Below are positions 23,709 to 33,202 of a stretch of DNA of 64,000 nucleotides, piece by piece. The stretch covers positions 55,952-119,951 of the forward strand of contig DAOTNF010000006.1 in assembly GCA_035450685.1 (NCBI GenBank), given 5' to 3'. The first letter of the stretch is position 1; every line of letters begins with the position of its first letter. Below the pieces are notes generated by a model. The model had not been told where the DNA came from and searched no databases. It worked only from the letters and a program-made list of their open reading frames with translations. Origin of the DNA: Syntrophosphaera sp035450685. Lineage in GTDB: Bacteria; Cloacimonadota; Cloacimonadia; Cloacimonadales; Cloacimonadaceae. Position numbers and translations under genes: made by a program.

Positions 23709-24821
23709 GTGAACAACGAACGCACAGAATTCCGCGATCTTTTTTACAGCCTCGACAAAGTGTCGCAAAAGAAGATCATGGACAAGGTCAGGACCAGGCA
23801 ATTCAAGCAGGGTGAAAGCATCACCACGGAAGCCACGCCCGGGGACAGCTTGTTTTACATCAGCAAAGGACGGGTTGAAATCCTGAAGAGCAGGGACGGC
23901 AGCACCGACAATCAAGTGACCATCGCGATACTGGAATCGGGACAGGTGTTCGGGGAAATCAGCACTTTCCTGGGGGGTGACCATTACGCCTCCTCCGTGG
24001 CATTGGAAGACAGCGAGTTGATGGAAATACCGCAGGATGTTTTCATCGAAATCTGCCAGAAAGAACCCAAAATCGCCCTGCAGATAATCCGTGACCTGTC
24101 CCACAGGCTGGTGGAAACCAACAACCGCGCCCTGGGCATCCTGAATGCGGCAATCACGGAAAACCGCCTGCAGGCCATTGGACTGGCTGCCAGCAAGATC
24201 ATTCACGACATCAAGACCCCGCTCACTGTGATCGTGCTTACCGCCCAACTGATCGAGGGAATGTTCCCGGACAGCGGGGAGTATTCCAGCGGCATTGTGA
24301 AGCAGGCCAAACTGGTGGACGAACTGGTGCGGGAAACACTTGACTACGCAAAAGGCACAGCCAGCCCGCCCAACTATCAGACTGTTGATCTGAGTTCTTT
24401 CCTGAACGATCTGCGGGATACCTATGGGGCTTCGTTGCGGGGACGCGACATCTCTTTCAGCGTTGAGAATAAATGCCTGGGACAGGTGGTTTTTGACGAA
24501 AGCAAGATTCGCAGGGTGATCATCAACCTGGTCAAAAACAGCTCCGAAGCTTTGCAGGAGAAAGGGGAGATCAAGATCACGGCGAATATGGCTTCAAGCT
24601 GGTTGCAGATCAGCGTGGAAGACAGCGGGCCGGGCGTGCCGGAAAGCATTGTGGAAAACCTCTTTATGCCTTTTGTAAGCCAGGGCAAGCCCAACGGCAC
24701 AGGCCTGGGTCTGGCAATCTGCCAAAAACTGGTTGATGAACACAATGGCCGTCTGGAGTATAAACCACGCAAACCCCAGGGCAGCCGCTTCGATATCAGG
24801 CTGCCCCAGAATCTAAAATAA
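23709..24821 (+). CDS. Cyclic-nucleotide-domain sensor histidine kinase
   Basis: A 370-residue soluble kinase. Residues about 20-135 form a cNMP-binding (CRP-like) domain: GDSLFYISKGRVEIL, GQVFGEISTFLGG, SSVALEDSELMEI. The H-box is HDIKTPLT near residue 168. The ATPase domain has the N-box NLVKNSSEAL, G1 DSGPGVP and G2 GTGLGLA. No transmembrane segment is seen, so it senses an intracellular ligand. The start is taken as GTG 23709, eleven bases after AGAGGAG; the frame is open much further upstream but overlaps the previous gene there. No response regulator gene is adjacent. Confidence 0.87.
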   Translation: MNNERTEFRDLFYSLDKVSQKKIMDKVRTRQFKQGESITTEATPGDSLFYISKGRVEILKSRDGSTDNQVTIAILESGQVFGEISTFLGGDHYASSVALEDSELMEIPQDVFIEICQKEPKIALQIIRDLSHRLVETNNRALGILNAAITENRLQAIGLAASKIIHDIKTPLTVIVLTAQLIEGMFPDSGEYSSGIVKQAKLVDELVRETLDYAKGTASPPNYQTVDLSSFLNDLRDTYGASLRGRDISFSVENKCLGQVVFDESKIRRVIINLVKNSSEALQEKGEIKITANMASSWLQISVEDSGPGVPESIVENLFMPFVSQGKPNGTGLGLAICQKLVDEHNGRLEYKPRKPQGSRFDIRLPQNLK

Positions 24822-24884
24822 TACTTGTCAAAAACATGGCTTCCAATTCTTTGGTTAGAAAATAGAATTTTTGGACGGTGAATC

Positions 24885-25082
24885 ATGTCAAGAATATGCG
24901 ATATATGTGGAAAAGGAGCTCAGGTCGGCAACAACCGCAGCCATGCGCTGAACGCCACCAAGCGCCGTTTCTATCCCAACCTCCACGAAATCCGCGCCAT
25001 CTTTGGCGAGGGTGTGAAGAGAGTGAAGGTCTGCTCGTCCTGCCTCAAGGCGAACAAAGTCAAGAAGGCAGTGGGGAAATAG
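24885..25082 (+). CDS. rpmB: 50S ribosomal protein L28
   Basis: A 65-residue L28. It has the start SRICDICGK, the RRFYPNL block and the end KVCSSCLKANKVKKA. Two CxxC pairs make it a zinc-binding (C+) form. ATG 24885 has only a weak ACGGTGA before it. It stands alone between a kinase gene and the MoxR operon. Confidence 0.95.
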   Translation: MSRICDICGKGAQVGNNRSHALNATKRRFYPNLHEIRAIFGEGVKRVKVCSSCLKANKVKKAVGK

Positions 25083-25203
25083 TTTCCAGGGCAGATATCG
25101 ATACAGAATCCAATAGCTGCGGCTTGATCAAGAATTATCGGGAAACACGTGATGGTGCTCCCGATTTTCGTTATTGGATAATAAAGTTTTGCAAGGAGAT
25201 TGC

Positions 25204-26190
25204 ATGACGATAGAAGAGATACACGCCCGGGTGCTGGCCAGTTCAGCGGTCCTGGACGATGTGCGGGCCGAGATCGGCAAAGTGATTGTGGGGCAGGAAA
25301 ACATCATCAACCGCCTGTTGATCGGCATGCTTGCCAATGGGCATGTGCTGATCGAGGGTGTTCCGGGGCTGGCCAAGACCTTGATTATCAGCACCCTGGC
25401 CAAAGTTTTCGCGGCAAGCTACAAACGGATACAGTTCACACCCGATCTGCTTCCGGCGGATATCATCGGCACCCTGATCTACAATCAGAAAACTGGGGAA
25501 TTCACCCCCAAAAAGGGTCCGGTCTTTGCCAACTTTATCCTGGCTGACGAGATAAACCGCGCGCCTTCCAAGGTGCAATCGGCACTGCTGGAAGCCATGC
25601 AGGAACACACGGTGACCATCGGCGACACCACCTATCAGCTACCCGAACCTTTCTTTGTGATGGCCACCCAGAACCCCATTGAGCATGAGGGCACCTATCC
25701 TCTGCCTGAAGCGCAGGTGGACCGCTTTATGATGAAGCTGAAGATAAAGTATCCCAGCCTGCGGGAAGAGAAACTGATCCTGGACAGAATGGTGTCGGGA
25801 GCGGAGATTCCGGTGGAGCAGGTGTTGCAGCCCCAGGCCCTGAAAGGCATGCGCGAGGTGATCAACGAAATCTACATGGAAGACAAGCTCAAGGACTACA
25901 TCCTCAATCTGGTGCATGCCACCCGCCATCCGGAACGCTATCCCAGGATATCCGCGATGAACGGCCTGATCCAGTATGGAGCCTCGCCCCGGGCCACCAT
26001 CTATCTTGCCAGGGCAGCCAAAGCCCACGCCTATCTGGAACACCGTGGATATGTGATCCCGGACGACATCAAAGCCATCGGCAAAGACCTGTTGCGGCAC
26101 AGGATTATCCTCTCCTACGAGGCGGAAGCTGAGCAGGTGAGCTGCGAAGAGCTGATCACCAGGATCTTTGACGAGATAGAGGTTCCTTAA
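25204..26190 (+). CDS. MoxR-family AAA+ ATPase
   Basis: A 328-residue MoxR-type AAA+ ATPase, thought to act as a chaperone for VWA-domain partners. Walker A is GVPGLAKT, Walker B is LADEINRA, followed by sensor 1 (FVMATQNPIEHEGTYPLPEAQ) and an Arg finger region (AQVDRFMMKL). The start at ATG 25204 follows AAGGAGA by five to six bases. It is the first gene of an eight-gene operon (MoxR, DUF58, small membrane protein, BatA-E), the standard Bat arrangement of Bacteroidota and spirochaetes. Confidence 0.95.
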   Translation: MTIEEIHARVLASSAVLDDVRAEIGKVIVGQENIINRLLIGMLANGHVLIEGVPGLAKTLIISTLAKVFAASYKRIQFTPDLLPADIIGTLIYNQKTGEFTPKKGPVFANFILADEINRAPSKVQSALLEAMQEHTVTIGDTTYQLPEPFFVMATQNPIEHEGTYPLPEAQVDRFMMKLKIKYPSLREEKLILDRMVSGAEIPVEQVLQPQALKGMREVINEIYMEDKLKDYILNLVHATRHPERYPRISAMNGLIQYGASPRATIYLARAAKAHAYLEHRGYVIPDDIKAIGKDLLRHRIILSYEAEAEQVSCEELITRIFDEIEVP

Positions 26191-26202
26191 CAAAGGCACG
26201 CC

Positions 26203-27096
26203 ATGCCCACCCGCACCCCGGCAGACATCCTCTCCCGGATACGCAAGATCGAAATCCGCACCAAAAATGTGGTCAGCGAGATCTTTTCGGGAGAGTATCA
26301 CTCCAGCTTCAAAGGACAGGGCCTGGAGTTTGCGGAGGTGAGGGAGTATCAGGCGGGAGACGCGTATCGGGACATCGACTGGAACGTTTCTGCCCGCCTT
26401 GGGGTTCCGTATGTGAAGAAGTATCAGGAGACCCGCGAACTGAACGTGGTGTTTGTGGTGGATGTGTCGGCTTCCCAAAACTTTGGCACCCGCCAGATGC
26501 TCAAACGCGAGCGCCTGGCTGAGATCATTGCCCTGCTATCCTTTTCCGCCCTGTCAAACAACGACAAGGTGGGGCTGATCATGTATTCCTCGTGCTTGGA
26601 GAAATACCTTCCCGCCCGCAAAGGGCGCAACAAAGCATTACAGATTCTCAGGGACGTGCTCTATCTCGATCCCGCGCAGCCGGGCACATCTCTGGCGGGA
26701 GCTTTCGACTATGCCAACCGGGTGCTTAAAAAGCGCTCGGTGGTCTTTGTGCTTTCGGATTTTCTGGATCAGGATTATGACAAACCCCTGCGCATCCTGG
26801 CCAGCAAGCACGACGTGATCGCCATCCAGGTGCTGGACGAAGCGGAACTCGAACTGCCCAGGGCGGGCATCCTGAGCCTGGTCGATCCCGAAACAGGGCA
26901 AACCCTCTATCTGAACAGCTCGGATGAGAGGACACGCAAGGCATACAGCCGTGAAGTGCAACAACAACAGGAAAAGCTGTTGGAAAATCTCAGGCAATTC
27001 AGGGTGGATCATCTGCTGCTGCGCGCCGCCGATTCGCATGTGGATGCACTGCGTGAGTTCTTTGAGCGCAGGAAGTTGCGCTGGAGGCGGCGATGA
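26203..27096 (+). CDS. DUF58 domain protein of the Bat operon
   Basis: A 297-residue DUF58 protein. The conserved core is GEYHSSFKGQGLEFAEVREYQAGD with DIDWNVSAR. A VWA-like half follows with VVDVSASQNFG, a partial metal-ion-dependent adhesion motif, and FVLSDFLD. No signal peptide or membrane span is seen, so it is likely cytoplasmic and works with the MoxR ATPase encoded 12 bases upstream. Its stop overlaps the next start (ATGA). Role in assembling BatA/BatB complexes is inferred from context. Confidence 0.92.
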   Translation: MPTRTPADILSRIRKIEIRTKNVVSEIFSGEYHSSFKGQGLEFAEVREYQAGDAYRDIDWNVSARLGVPYVKKYQETRELNVVFVVDVSASQNFGTRQMLKRERLAEIIALLSFSALSNNDKVGLIMYSSCLEKYLPARKGRNKALQILRDVLYLDPAQPGTSLAGAFDYANRVLKKRSVVFVLSDFLDQDYDKPLRILASKHDVIAIQVLDEAELELPRAGILSLVDPETGQTLYLNSSDERTRKAYSREVQQQQEKLLENLRQFRVDHLLLRAADSHVDALREFFERRKLRWRRR

Positions 27097-28031
27097 CGAG
27101 GTTTCGCGTCCTGTTGCTGCTGCTGTTCCTGCTGTCCGGAATTACCTGCGTGCCGGCGCTGTCCCTGAAACAAAGCCTTGAAGAAGCTGACGACCTCAGC
27201 GTGGGCGACCGTTTCATCCTCAATATCCGCGGAGATGGTCCCCTCAAGTCGGTAGAACTGCCTGATACCCTGACTAACTTTTACATCCTGAAGGTGGAGG
27301 AAAAGGACAAAGGGACAGACAAAGCCTGGCTCCGCCTGACCATTGTGCCTTTGCTGCCCGGTTCGCAGAGCTTTCCCGGACTGCGGGTCAGGTCGGCTAA
27401 AGATTCTGGAGAGAGCGCTTTAACAAACAGATTCCGGCTCAATATCATATCCGTGAGAGCCCAGGGCGACACCCTGCTGGCCGATCTGAAGCCTCTTTCC
27501 AAATATCCCCTCCAATTACCGAGCTGGCTGTATCCGTTGCTTCTGCTGGCGGGAGCAGCCCTGCTTCTGCTCTCCTGGCTCTTGAACCGCAAGAAGGAAA
27601 AACCAAATGAGGCGCCCGCTGCCACCAAACCCCCGGCTGTCATTGAACCAGAGGCGGACTGGCAGACAGCGCTGCGTGAACTGGACGAACTGCGTGCCAG
27701 AAACCTGCTTGCTCAAGGAAAGCTGGTGTTGCATCACTTTGAACTGTCGCTCATCCAGCGCAGGTTTATGGAGCGCCGTCTGGGCCTGCCGGCTGTGGAA
27801 ATGACTACCTCCGAGATTCGCCGGGCTTTGGCAGGCAAGCTGCAGGATAATCCAGCCCCGGTGCTGGGTTTCCTTGCCTATTGCGACAAAGTGAAGTTCG
27901 CGCGCTACAATCCCGACCCCGGGGAGATCAGGGAGGCTGAAGACTGGCTGCGGCAGTGGTTGCTGTCCTATCAGCCTATGGCGCCAAAGACTTACCCCAC
28001 CGGGGAGGAGAGCCATGCTGCGCTTCGCTAA
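27093..28031 (+). CDS. Bat-operon membrane protein of unknown function
   Basis: A 312-residue protein with a signal peptide (about residues 1-23), a periplasmic beta-rich part (FILNIRGDGPLKSVELPDTL), one transmembrane span near residues 148-165 (YPLLLLAGAALLLLSWLL) and a cytoplasmic helical tail. The layout matches the short proteins often found between DUF58 and BatA, with resemblance to the BatD N-terminal strand pattern. It overlaps the DUF58 gene by four bases and batA by 17. No catalytic residues recognised. Confidence 0.75.
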   Translation: MTRFRVLLLLLFLLSGITCVPALSLKQSLEEADDLSVGDRFILNIRGDGPLKSVELPDTLTNFYILKVEEKDKGTDKAWLRLTIVPLLPGSQSFPGLRVRSAKDSGESALTNRFRLNIISVRAQGDTLLADLKPLSKYPLQLPSWLYPLLLLAGAALLLLSWLLNRKKEKPNEAPAATKPPAVIEPEADWQTALRELDELRARNLLAQGKLVLHHFELSLIQRRFMERRLGLPAVEMTTSEIRRALAGKLQDNPAPVLGFLAYCDKVKFARYNPDPGEIREAEDWLRQWLLSYQPMAPKTYPTGEESHAALR

Positions 28032-29013
28032 TCCCTGGTGGCTGCTCGGCTTGGGTCTGATCCCGCTTTACCTGCTTTACCAATTCAAATGGAGCCGTTC
28101 CCGCAAGTTGCGCCTACCCTTTAACCGCTTGGATCTGCTGCGCCGCATCCAGGGAGAGGGAAAGCTGTGGGAGAGCCTCTTTCCCATCCTCAAAGCCCTC
28201 ATTCTGACCTGTCTGGTTCTGGCTATTGCCCAACCCCGCTGGGGCAGGGGAGAGCGTGACATCAGCCGCAAGGGAGTGGATATCATCCTGGCGGTGGATA
28301 TCAGCGGATCGATGCTGGCAGTGGATTTTGCCCCCAACAATCGGCTGGGTGCGGCGGTAAGCGTGGCCAAAGACTTCATTAAAAACCGTCCCAATGACCG
28401 CTTTGGCCTGGTTGCTTTCTCTGAATACGCCCTCACCCAAAGCCCGCTGACTTTCGACCATCCGGCCATGCTGGAACAGCTTGGCAAGCTACAGGTGAAC
28501 GAGGACGCCTCCGGCACGGCCATCGGCATGGGCCTGGCCAAAGCTGTGGCGCGCCTGAAAGACAGCGATGCCAAGAGCAAGACCGTGATCCTGATCACGG
28601 ATGGCGTCAGCAATACCGGGGAGATCGACCCCATCAGCGCCGCCAAGATGGCCAAAGCTTTTGGGATCAAAGTCTATCCCATCGGTGTGGGTCGGGGCGG
28701 ATATGTGGATTTCCCCATGGTTGATCCCCTCTTTGGCACTTTCTATCAAAAAGCGTTGGTGGAACTGGACATGGAGACCCTGAACGAGGTTGCCACCATC
28801 ACTGGCACGGGGAAAGCCGCCCGGGCGGGGGATGAGAGCCAGTTGCAAGCCATCATGCAGCAGATCGACCGCCTGGAAAAGACGGAATACAACCTGCAGA
28901 TTCGCTATGTGTGGGAGGAGAAGTTTCCCCTGCTGCTCTGGATCGCCTTTATCCTGCTGGTTTTAGAACTTGCGCTGCGGCTCTGGCTGCTGCCGATCCT
29001 GCCGGAGAGTTGA
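28015..29013 (+). CDS. batA: BatA: VWA-domain membrane protein
   Basis: A 332-residue protein. The N-terminal FANPWWLLGLGLIPLYLLYQ is the BatA membrane motif. A second span lies near residue 62, then a periplasmic-or-cytoplasmic VWA domain with a full MIDAS (DISGSMLAVD, Thr in ASGTAIG, Asp in LITDGVSNTGE), and a C-terminal span (LLLWIAFILLVLELALRLWL). It is thought to form a membrane complex with BatB that aids stress tolerance or secretion. It is immediately followed by batB with no gap. Confidence 0.95.
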   Translation: MLRFANPWWLLGLGLIPLYLLYQFKWSRSRKLRLPFNRLDLLRRIQGEGKLWESLFPILKALILTCLVLAIAQPRWGRGERDISRKGVDIILAVDISGSMLAVDFAPNNRLGAAVSVAKDFIKNRPNDRFGLVAFSEYALTQSPLTFDHPAMLEQLGKLQVNEDASGTAIGMGLAKAVARLKDSDAKSKTVILITDGVSNTGEIDPISAAKMAKAFGIKVYPIGVGRGGYVDFPMVDPLFGTFYQKALVELDMETLNEVATITGTGKAARAGDESQLQAIMQQIDRLEKTEYNLQIRYVWEEKFPLLLWIAFILLVLELALRLWLLPILPES

Positions 29014-29988
29014 ATGAACCTGTATTCCCAACAAAACCTCTGGCTGCTGCTTATCCTGATCCCCGCGATTCTGCTGCTTACTCGTCTGGAAACAAGGCGT
29101 CTGAAACGTTTTACCCGCTTTGCCGAGCCTCAGTTTGTGCCCGAGTATCTGCGGCGCCTGTCGCCATTTTATCTGACCCTCAAACTGGTGCTGGCCTTGT
29201 TGGGGCTGGTCTTTCTGATCTTCGCTCTTGCCCGCCCGCAATGGGATGTTGAGACCCGGGAGCTTTCTTCCCAGGGGCTGGACATTATGATTTGCCTGGA
29301 CATCTCAAAGAGCATGGATGCCCAGGATATGACCCCATCCCGCCTCCTGCGCGCCAAACTGCAAACCAAATCTTTCATCGACAGGCTCAAGGGCGACCGC
29401 GTGGGAATCATAGCTTTTGCCGGCAAAGCCACGCTGGAATGCCCTCTCACGGATGACTATGAGAGCGTTGCCCTGGTGCTCAGCAGCCTGAAAACTGACA
29501 GCGCCGTGCAACTGGGAACAGACATTGGGGCGGCCATGGCTCTGGCTGAAAAGTCCTTCCTCAGTTCCGGCGGCAACAATGTATTGCTGCTTGTTTCCGA
29601 TGGAGAGGATTTGGGCGGATCGTCTCTGCAGCAGGCTCAACGCCTGGCCTCCGCGGGAGCACGCGTCTATACTTTGGGAGTGGGTTCCGCGGAAGGGGTG
29701 ACCATCACCGATCCGGAAACCGGACGCAGCGCTTTCAGCCGCCTGGATATTGAAAACCTTGAGAAGCTCGCCGCAGCCGGAAGGGGCAGATACTACGCGG
29801 TAACTCCCGGGCAAAATGAACTTGACCTGATCCTGCAAAACATCTATACTGCGGAAAAGGGACGGGAGCGCAGCAAAAGCATCAGCACCTACAAGGAACA
29901 ATACCACATCCCGGCTTTCCTCGCCCTGGCCTTCCTGCTGCTGGAAAGCCTGATCCTGCCCTTGCGCAGAAAGGGGAAGCAAGCATGA
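29014..29988 (+). CDS. batB: BatB: VWA-domain membrane protein
   Basis: A 324-residue paralogue of BatA with two N-terminal spans, a VWA MIDAS (CLDISKSMDAQDM, Thr in LGTDIGAA, Asp in LLVSDGEDLGG) and a C-terminal span. It starts immediately after the batA stop (TGAATG) and overlaps batC by four bases. Confidence 0.95.
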   Translation: MNLYSQQNLWLLLILIPAILLLTRLETRRLKRFTRFAEPQFVPEYLRRLSPFYLTLKLVLALLGLVFLIFALARPQWDVETRELSSQGLDIMICLDISKSMDAQDMTPSRLLRAKLQTKSFIDRLKGDRVGIIAFAGKATLECPLTDDYESVALVLSSLKTDSAVQLGTDIGAAMALAEKSFLSSGGNNVLLLVSDGEDLGGSSLQQAQRLASAGARVYTLGVGSAEGVTITDPETGRSAFSRLDIENLEKLAAAGRGRYYAVTPGQNELDLILQNIYTAEKGRERSKSISTYKEQYHIPAFLALAFLLLESLILPLRRKGKQA

Positions 29989-30608
29989 GCGCCAGCAGCC
30001 GCAAGGCCTGGAGCCGGATTCTCTTCATCCTGGCTCTGCTGATCCTGCTCTTTCTCCTGGGCGAGTTCTTGCTGCGTCCCAGGGTATTCAGGCACAGCCT
30101 GGCTTCCTCCGATTACCGGCGGGGCAGCTATTCCCAGGCTGAGCGGACCTGGAAAAGAGTCCAGGACGCCAAAGACGGCGACCCCATCCCCGAAGCGAGC
30201 CTGGGCAAGCTGCAATACAAACGGGGCGACTATGCCCAAGCCCGGCAGCGGCTGGAGGAGTCGATCAGGGAAAAGGATAAGCTCCCCGGCAGCCACTACG
30301 ACCTGGGCAACGTCCTTTATCGCTCTGAAGATCTGGATGCCGCGCTGGAGCAATATAAGAAGGCCATGCTGCTCGATCCCGGGGATAAGGAAGCCAAGTC
30401 CAATTACGAACTGGTGCTGCGGCGCAAGGGTTACCAACCTCCTCCGCAATCTTCCGGTGATCAGGAGGAGCAGCAAAAGCAACCCCAGACATCGCCCCAG
30501 AACCGCGAACAATATGAAAACACCCTGAACGCCTTGGATCAGAAGGAAGCCAGAGAACGCAACCGGCAGAGATCCAAAGCACCCGCCAAGGAGGGGAAGT
30601 GGTGGTAA
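29985..30608 (+). CDS. batC: BatC: TPR protein
   Basis: A 207-residue protein with one N-terminal membrane anchor (ILFILALLILLFLLGEFLL) and two to three TPR units (ARQRLEESIREKDKLPGSHYDLG, ALEQYKKAMLLDPGDKEAKSNYE). The tail is rich in Gln, Lys, Arg and Pro. In Bat operons BatC bridges the VWA proteins and BatD. The ATGA overlap with batB and overlap with batD indicate coupled translation. Confidence 0.9.
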   Translation: MSASSRKAWSRILFILALLILLFLLGEFLLRPRVFRHSLASSDYRRGSYSQAERTWKRVQDAKDGDPIPEASLGKLQYKRGDYAQARQRLEESIREKDKLPGSHYDLGNVLYRSEDLDAALEQYKKAMLLDPGDKEAKSNYELVLRRKGYQPPPQSSGDQEEQQKQPQTSPQNREQYENTLNALDQKEARERNRQRSKAPAKEGKWW

Positions 30609-32434
30609 AGAAAAGACTTATTGCCCTGGCACTGGCCCTCATGCTGTGCGCCGGATTGGGCGCGCAAGGGGTCAAAGTGCTCAGCTCGGTGAACAAAAAC
30701 GTGATCTCGATGGCCGAACAACTGCAGCTCACCCTCAAGATCAGAAGCGACCATTCCCTCAGGCTCTCCGCGCCCCCCGCGCCGCAGGTGCCCGGCCTGA
30801 TCTATCGCAATGTGCTAAGCAGCTCTTCCAGCAGCACCTCGATCATCAACGGCAAAATCAGCCGCGAGCACTCGCAGACTTTCACCTACATCTTCAATCC
30901 CACCCGCAAGGGCAAATTCACCATCCCCGGCTTCACCCTGAATATTGGCAAGCGGGAATACACTACCCGCGAGATTGGGATCGAAGTGGTTGACCGTCCC
31001 CAAAGCTCCACGCCCCAATACAGCCCCGATCCCTTTTACAGCCCCTTCACCCAGAATTACTATGGCCGCAGCGACAGGGAAGGTGACAGCCGGGTGGTCT
31101 GCCTGCCCGAAAACCAGAGCGTGTATGTGGGACAGCCGGCTCTGATCCATTACTATCTTTATACCAATCAATGGGTTGGCTCTTACAACTTGGAAAGCGA
31201 AAAGGACTACGGCGGCTACGGAAAGTCGGTCTATGAGCAGCCCACCAGCCTGGATTATGAAGACGTCAGCTTCAATGGCAAACGCTACAAGAGGGCGCTG
31301 CTCAAGAGCATGGTGCTTTACCCCCAAAATACAGGCCGCTTGCAGGTTCCCACCCTGATCGGCACCATGCGTTTGCTGGATTATAGCTTCCTCAACAGGG
31401 ACGTCCAGTCTTCGCCCGCCTATCTGAACGTTAAAGCTCTGCCCGCCGGCGCTCCCGGAGCCTTCACCGGAGCCGTGGGTTCCTTCACCGTGAGCCAGAG
31501 CGTTTCCCAGACGCAGCCCAGTTTGGGAGAGGCGGTAACAGTCACTGTCAAGATCAGCGGGAAAGGGAATTTCAGCCAGTTTACCGCGCCGCCCTGGCCT
31601 GCCCAAAATGGTTTCCAGATTTCGGAACCGATGGTGCAGGACAAGCTCAGCACCGGCATCGAGGGCACCCGCACCATCTACTATACATTGCTGCCCCAGC
31701 AGACGGGGGAGTTCACCCTGCAGAGCTTCCAGTTTTCCTGGTTCGACACCGCTTCCCAAAGCTATCGCAGCTACCGGGGGCCGGCTTTGAAACTGAAGGT
31801 CAAGCAGGCAAACGTGCTATCCTATTTTTCCGGCATCCTGCAGCCGGACAAGCCCAAAACCCTCAATCCGGCGGTGCTGAAAGCTTCCTATCCCCAGTTC
31901 CGGTTTTATGCCAGGCAGCCTTGGTATTGGCTGGCGGTGGCTCTGATCCTGCTCTCGCTCGCCGTCTCAGGCTTTGTGGCCCGTGAGCGCTCCCTCAAGC
32001 GCAGGGATCCCGCGGCCTGGGCGCAGAAAAGCTCCGCCCGCGTTCTGGATAAGTATTTGCGCAAGGCCACCGACAAAGCCCGCGAGATGTCGGGAGAATT
32101 CTATCCTCTGGCGGAAACCGGACTCATGGACTATCTGGGGCGCAATTACGGTGTCTCGCGCGGCCTGAGCACCGCGGAAGCGCTTGATGCCCTGCACCGC
32201 AAAGGCGTTCCTGAGGAAATCGTGAGCCAGTTGGAAGACTTTTTCATTCTCTGCCAGAAGGCGCGCTATATGCCCGGAGGCTTGGACGCTACCGCGATCC
32301 AGGACTCCCTTTCCCGTCTGCGCAGCCTGGTGCAGGCGCTTATCCGCTTCAAAAACTCTCAATCGGGTGGCTGGTTGGGCAGGAAAGGAAACTCTTCCGC
32401 AGAATCCAATTCCCGGGAGGACAGCGAGTTATGA
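30602..32434 (+). CDS. batD: BatD: oxygen-tolerance-type membrane protein
   Basis: A 610-residue protein with a signal peptide (LIALALALMLCAGLGAQG), long beta-rich periplasmic repeats typical of BatD (FTYIFNPTRKGKFTIPGFTLNI, LYPQNTGRLQVPTL, GEFTLQSFQFSWFD), one span near residue 440 and a cytoplasmic helical domain. Two adjacent GTGs can start it. GTG 30602 is chosen because AAGGAGG is seven bases upstream; GTG 30599 is four bases away. It overlaps the batC stop and the batE start. Confidence 0.92.
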   Translation: MVKKRLIALALALMLCAGLGAQGVKVLSSVNKNVISMAEQLQLTLKIRSDHSLRLSAPPAPQVPGLIYRNVLSSSSSSTSIINGKISREHSQTFTYIFNPTRKGKFTIPGFTLNIGKREYTTREIGIEVVDRPQSSTPQYSPDPFYSPFTQNYYGRSDREGDSRVVCLPENQSVYVGQPALIHYYLYTNQWVGSYNLESEKDYGGYGKSVYEQPTSLDYEDVSFNGKRYKRALLKSMVLYPQNTGRLQVPTLIGTMRLLDYSFLNRDVQSSPAYLNVKALPAGAPGAFTGAVGSFTVSQSVSQTQPSLGEAVTVTVKISGKGNFSQFTAPPWPAQNGFQISEPMVQDKLSTGIEGTRTIYYTLLPQQTGEFTLQSFQFSWFDTASQSYRSYRGPALKLKVKQANVLSYFSGILQPDKPKTLNPAVLKASYPQFRFYARQPWYWLAVALILLSLAVSGFVARERSLKRRDPAAWAQKSSARVLDKYLRKATDKAREMSGEFYPLAETGLMDYLGRNYGVSRGLSTAEALDALHRKGVPEEIVSQLEDFFILCQKARYMPGGLDATAIQDSLSRLRSLVQALIRFKNSQSGGWLGRKGNSSAESNSREDSEL

Positions 32435-33180
32435 AAAGATCAGTGCTTATCCTGTTTGCCGTGCTGGCTCTGAGCTTGCTACTGGCCGAGGACGAAATCA
32501 GCAGTTCGCTTCCCCAAAACCTTTCACCCCGCCAGGAGCAGTTGCAAAGCCTGCAAAAGCAGGCCGCGGATGGTTTGCGCAATGCCGACCTCTATTACAA
32601 TATCGGAGTCCTGCACTATCAACTGGGCAGCCCCGGGCAGGCTCAACTGTGGTTTCTGCGAGCTCTCAGGCTCAACTCCGCCCATCGCCTGGCCAGGGAA
32701 AACGTGGCCTTCATCCAGTCACTGCACCCCACCGAACACATGGCTCCGCCCCCGGCCTTTGTTATGCAGATAATGTTCAATATCTATGCTTTCTTTTCAC
32801 TCAACCGCCTGGCTGTGCTGGTGCTGGTTTTGGGCCTGCTCTGCGCTCTCAGCCTGCATTGGCTGCTGCACTACCCGCCTCAGCGGGAGCGGGCCTTTCC
32901 ACTCCTTGTGCTGCTGATCGTGGGCGCTTTGTTTCTTGCGTCGCTTTTTACCCTGCTCTACAAAAGCTACCGTTTCCGGCATGATACACGCGCAGTGGTG
33001 ATGCAGGAAGGAGCGCCGGTTCATGCCAGCCGCAGGGATGGGAAAGCGCTTTATAACTTGCCGGAAGGCTATGTGGTCAATATCGTGGAACAAGGGGCTG
33101 ACCGGATGGCTGTTGTCTTGCCGGATGGCTCCCGGGGCTGGATGGCGGCCTCGCAGTTGGAACGTGTGGCTCAACAATAA
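32431..33180 (+). CDS. batE: BatE: TPR plus SH3-like membrane protein
   Basis: A 249-residue protein. It has a signal peptide, one to two TPRs (ADLYYNIGVLHYQLGSPGQAQLWFLRAL), two membrane spans near residues 125-145 and 155-177, and a C-terminal SH3-like domain (VMQEGAPVHA, LPEGYVVNIVEQ, GSRGWMAASQLE). This is the BatE layout. It is the last gene of the Bat operon; the dehydrogenase gene starts 22 bases later and may be co-transcribed. Confidence 0.88.
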   Translation: MKRSVLILFAVLALSLLLAEDEISSSLPQNLSPRQEQLQSLQKQAADGLRNADLYYNIGVLHYQLGSPGQAQLWFLRALRLNSAHRLARENVAFIQSLHPTEHMAPPPAFVMQIMFNIYAFFSLNRLAVLVLVLGLLCALSLHWLLHYPPQRERAFPLLVLLIVGALFLASLFTLLYKSYRFRHDTRAVVMQEGAPVHASRRDGKALYNLPEGYVVNIVEQGADRMAVVLPDGSRGWMAASQLERVAQQ

Positions 33181-33202
33181 TAAGATCAGGGAGGATAAAG
33201 TT

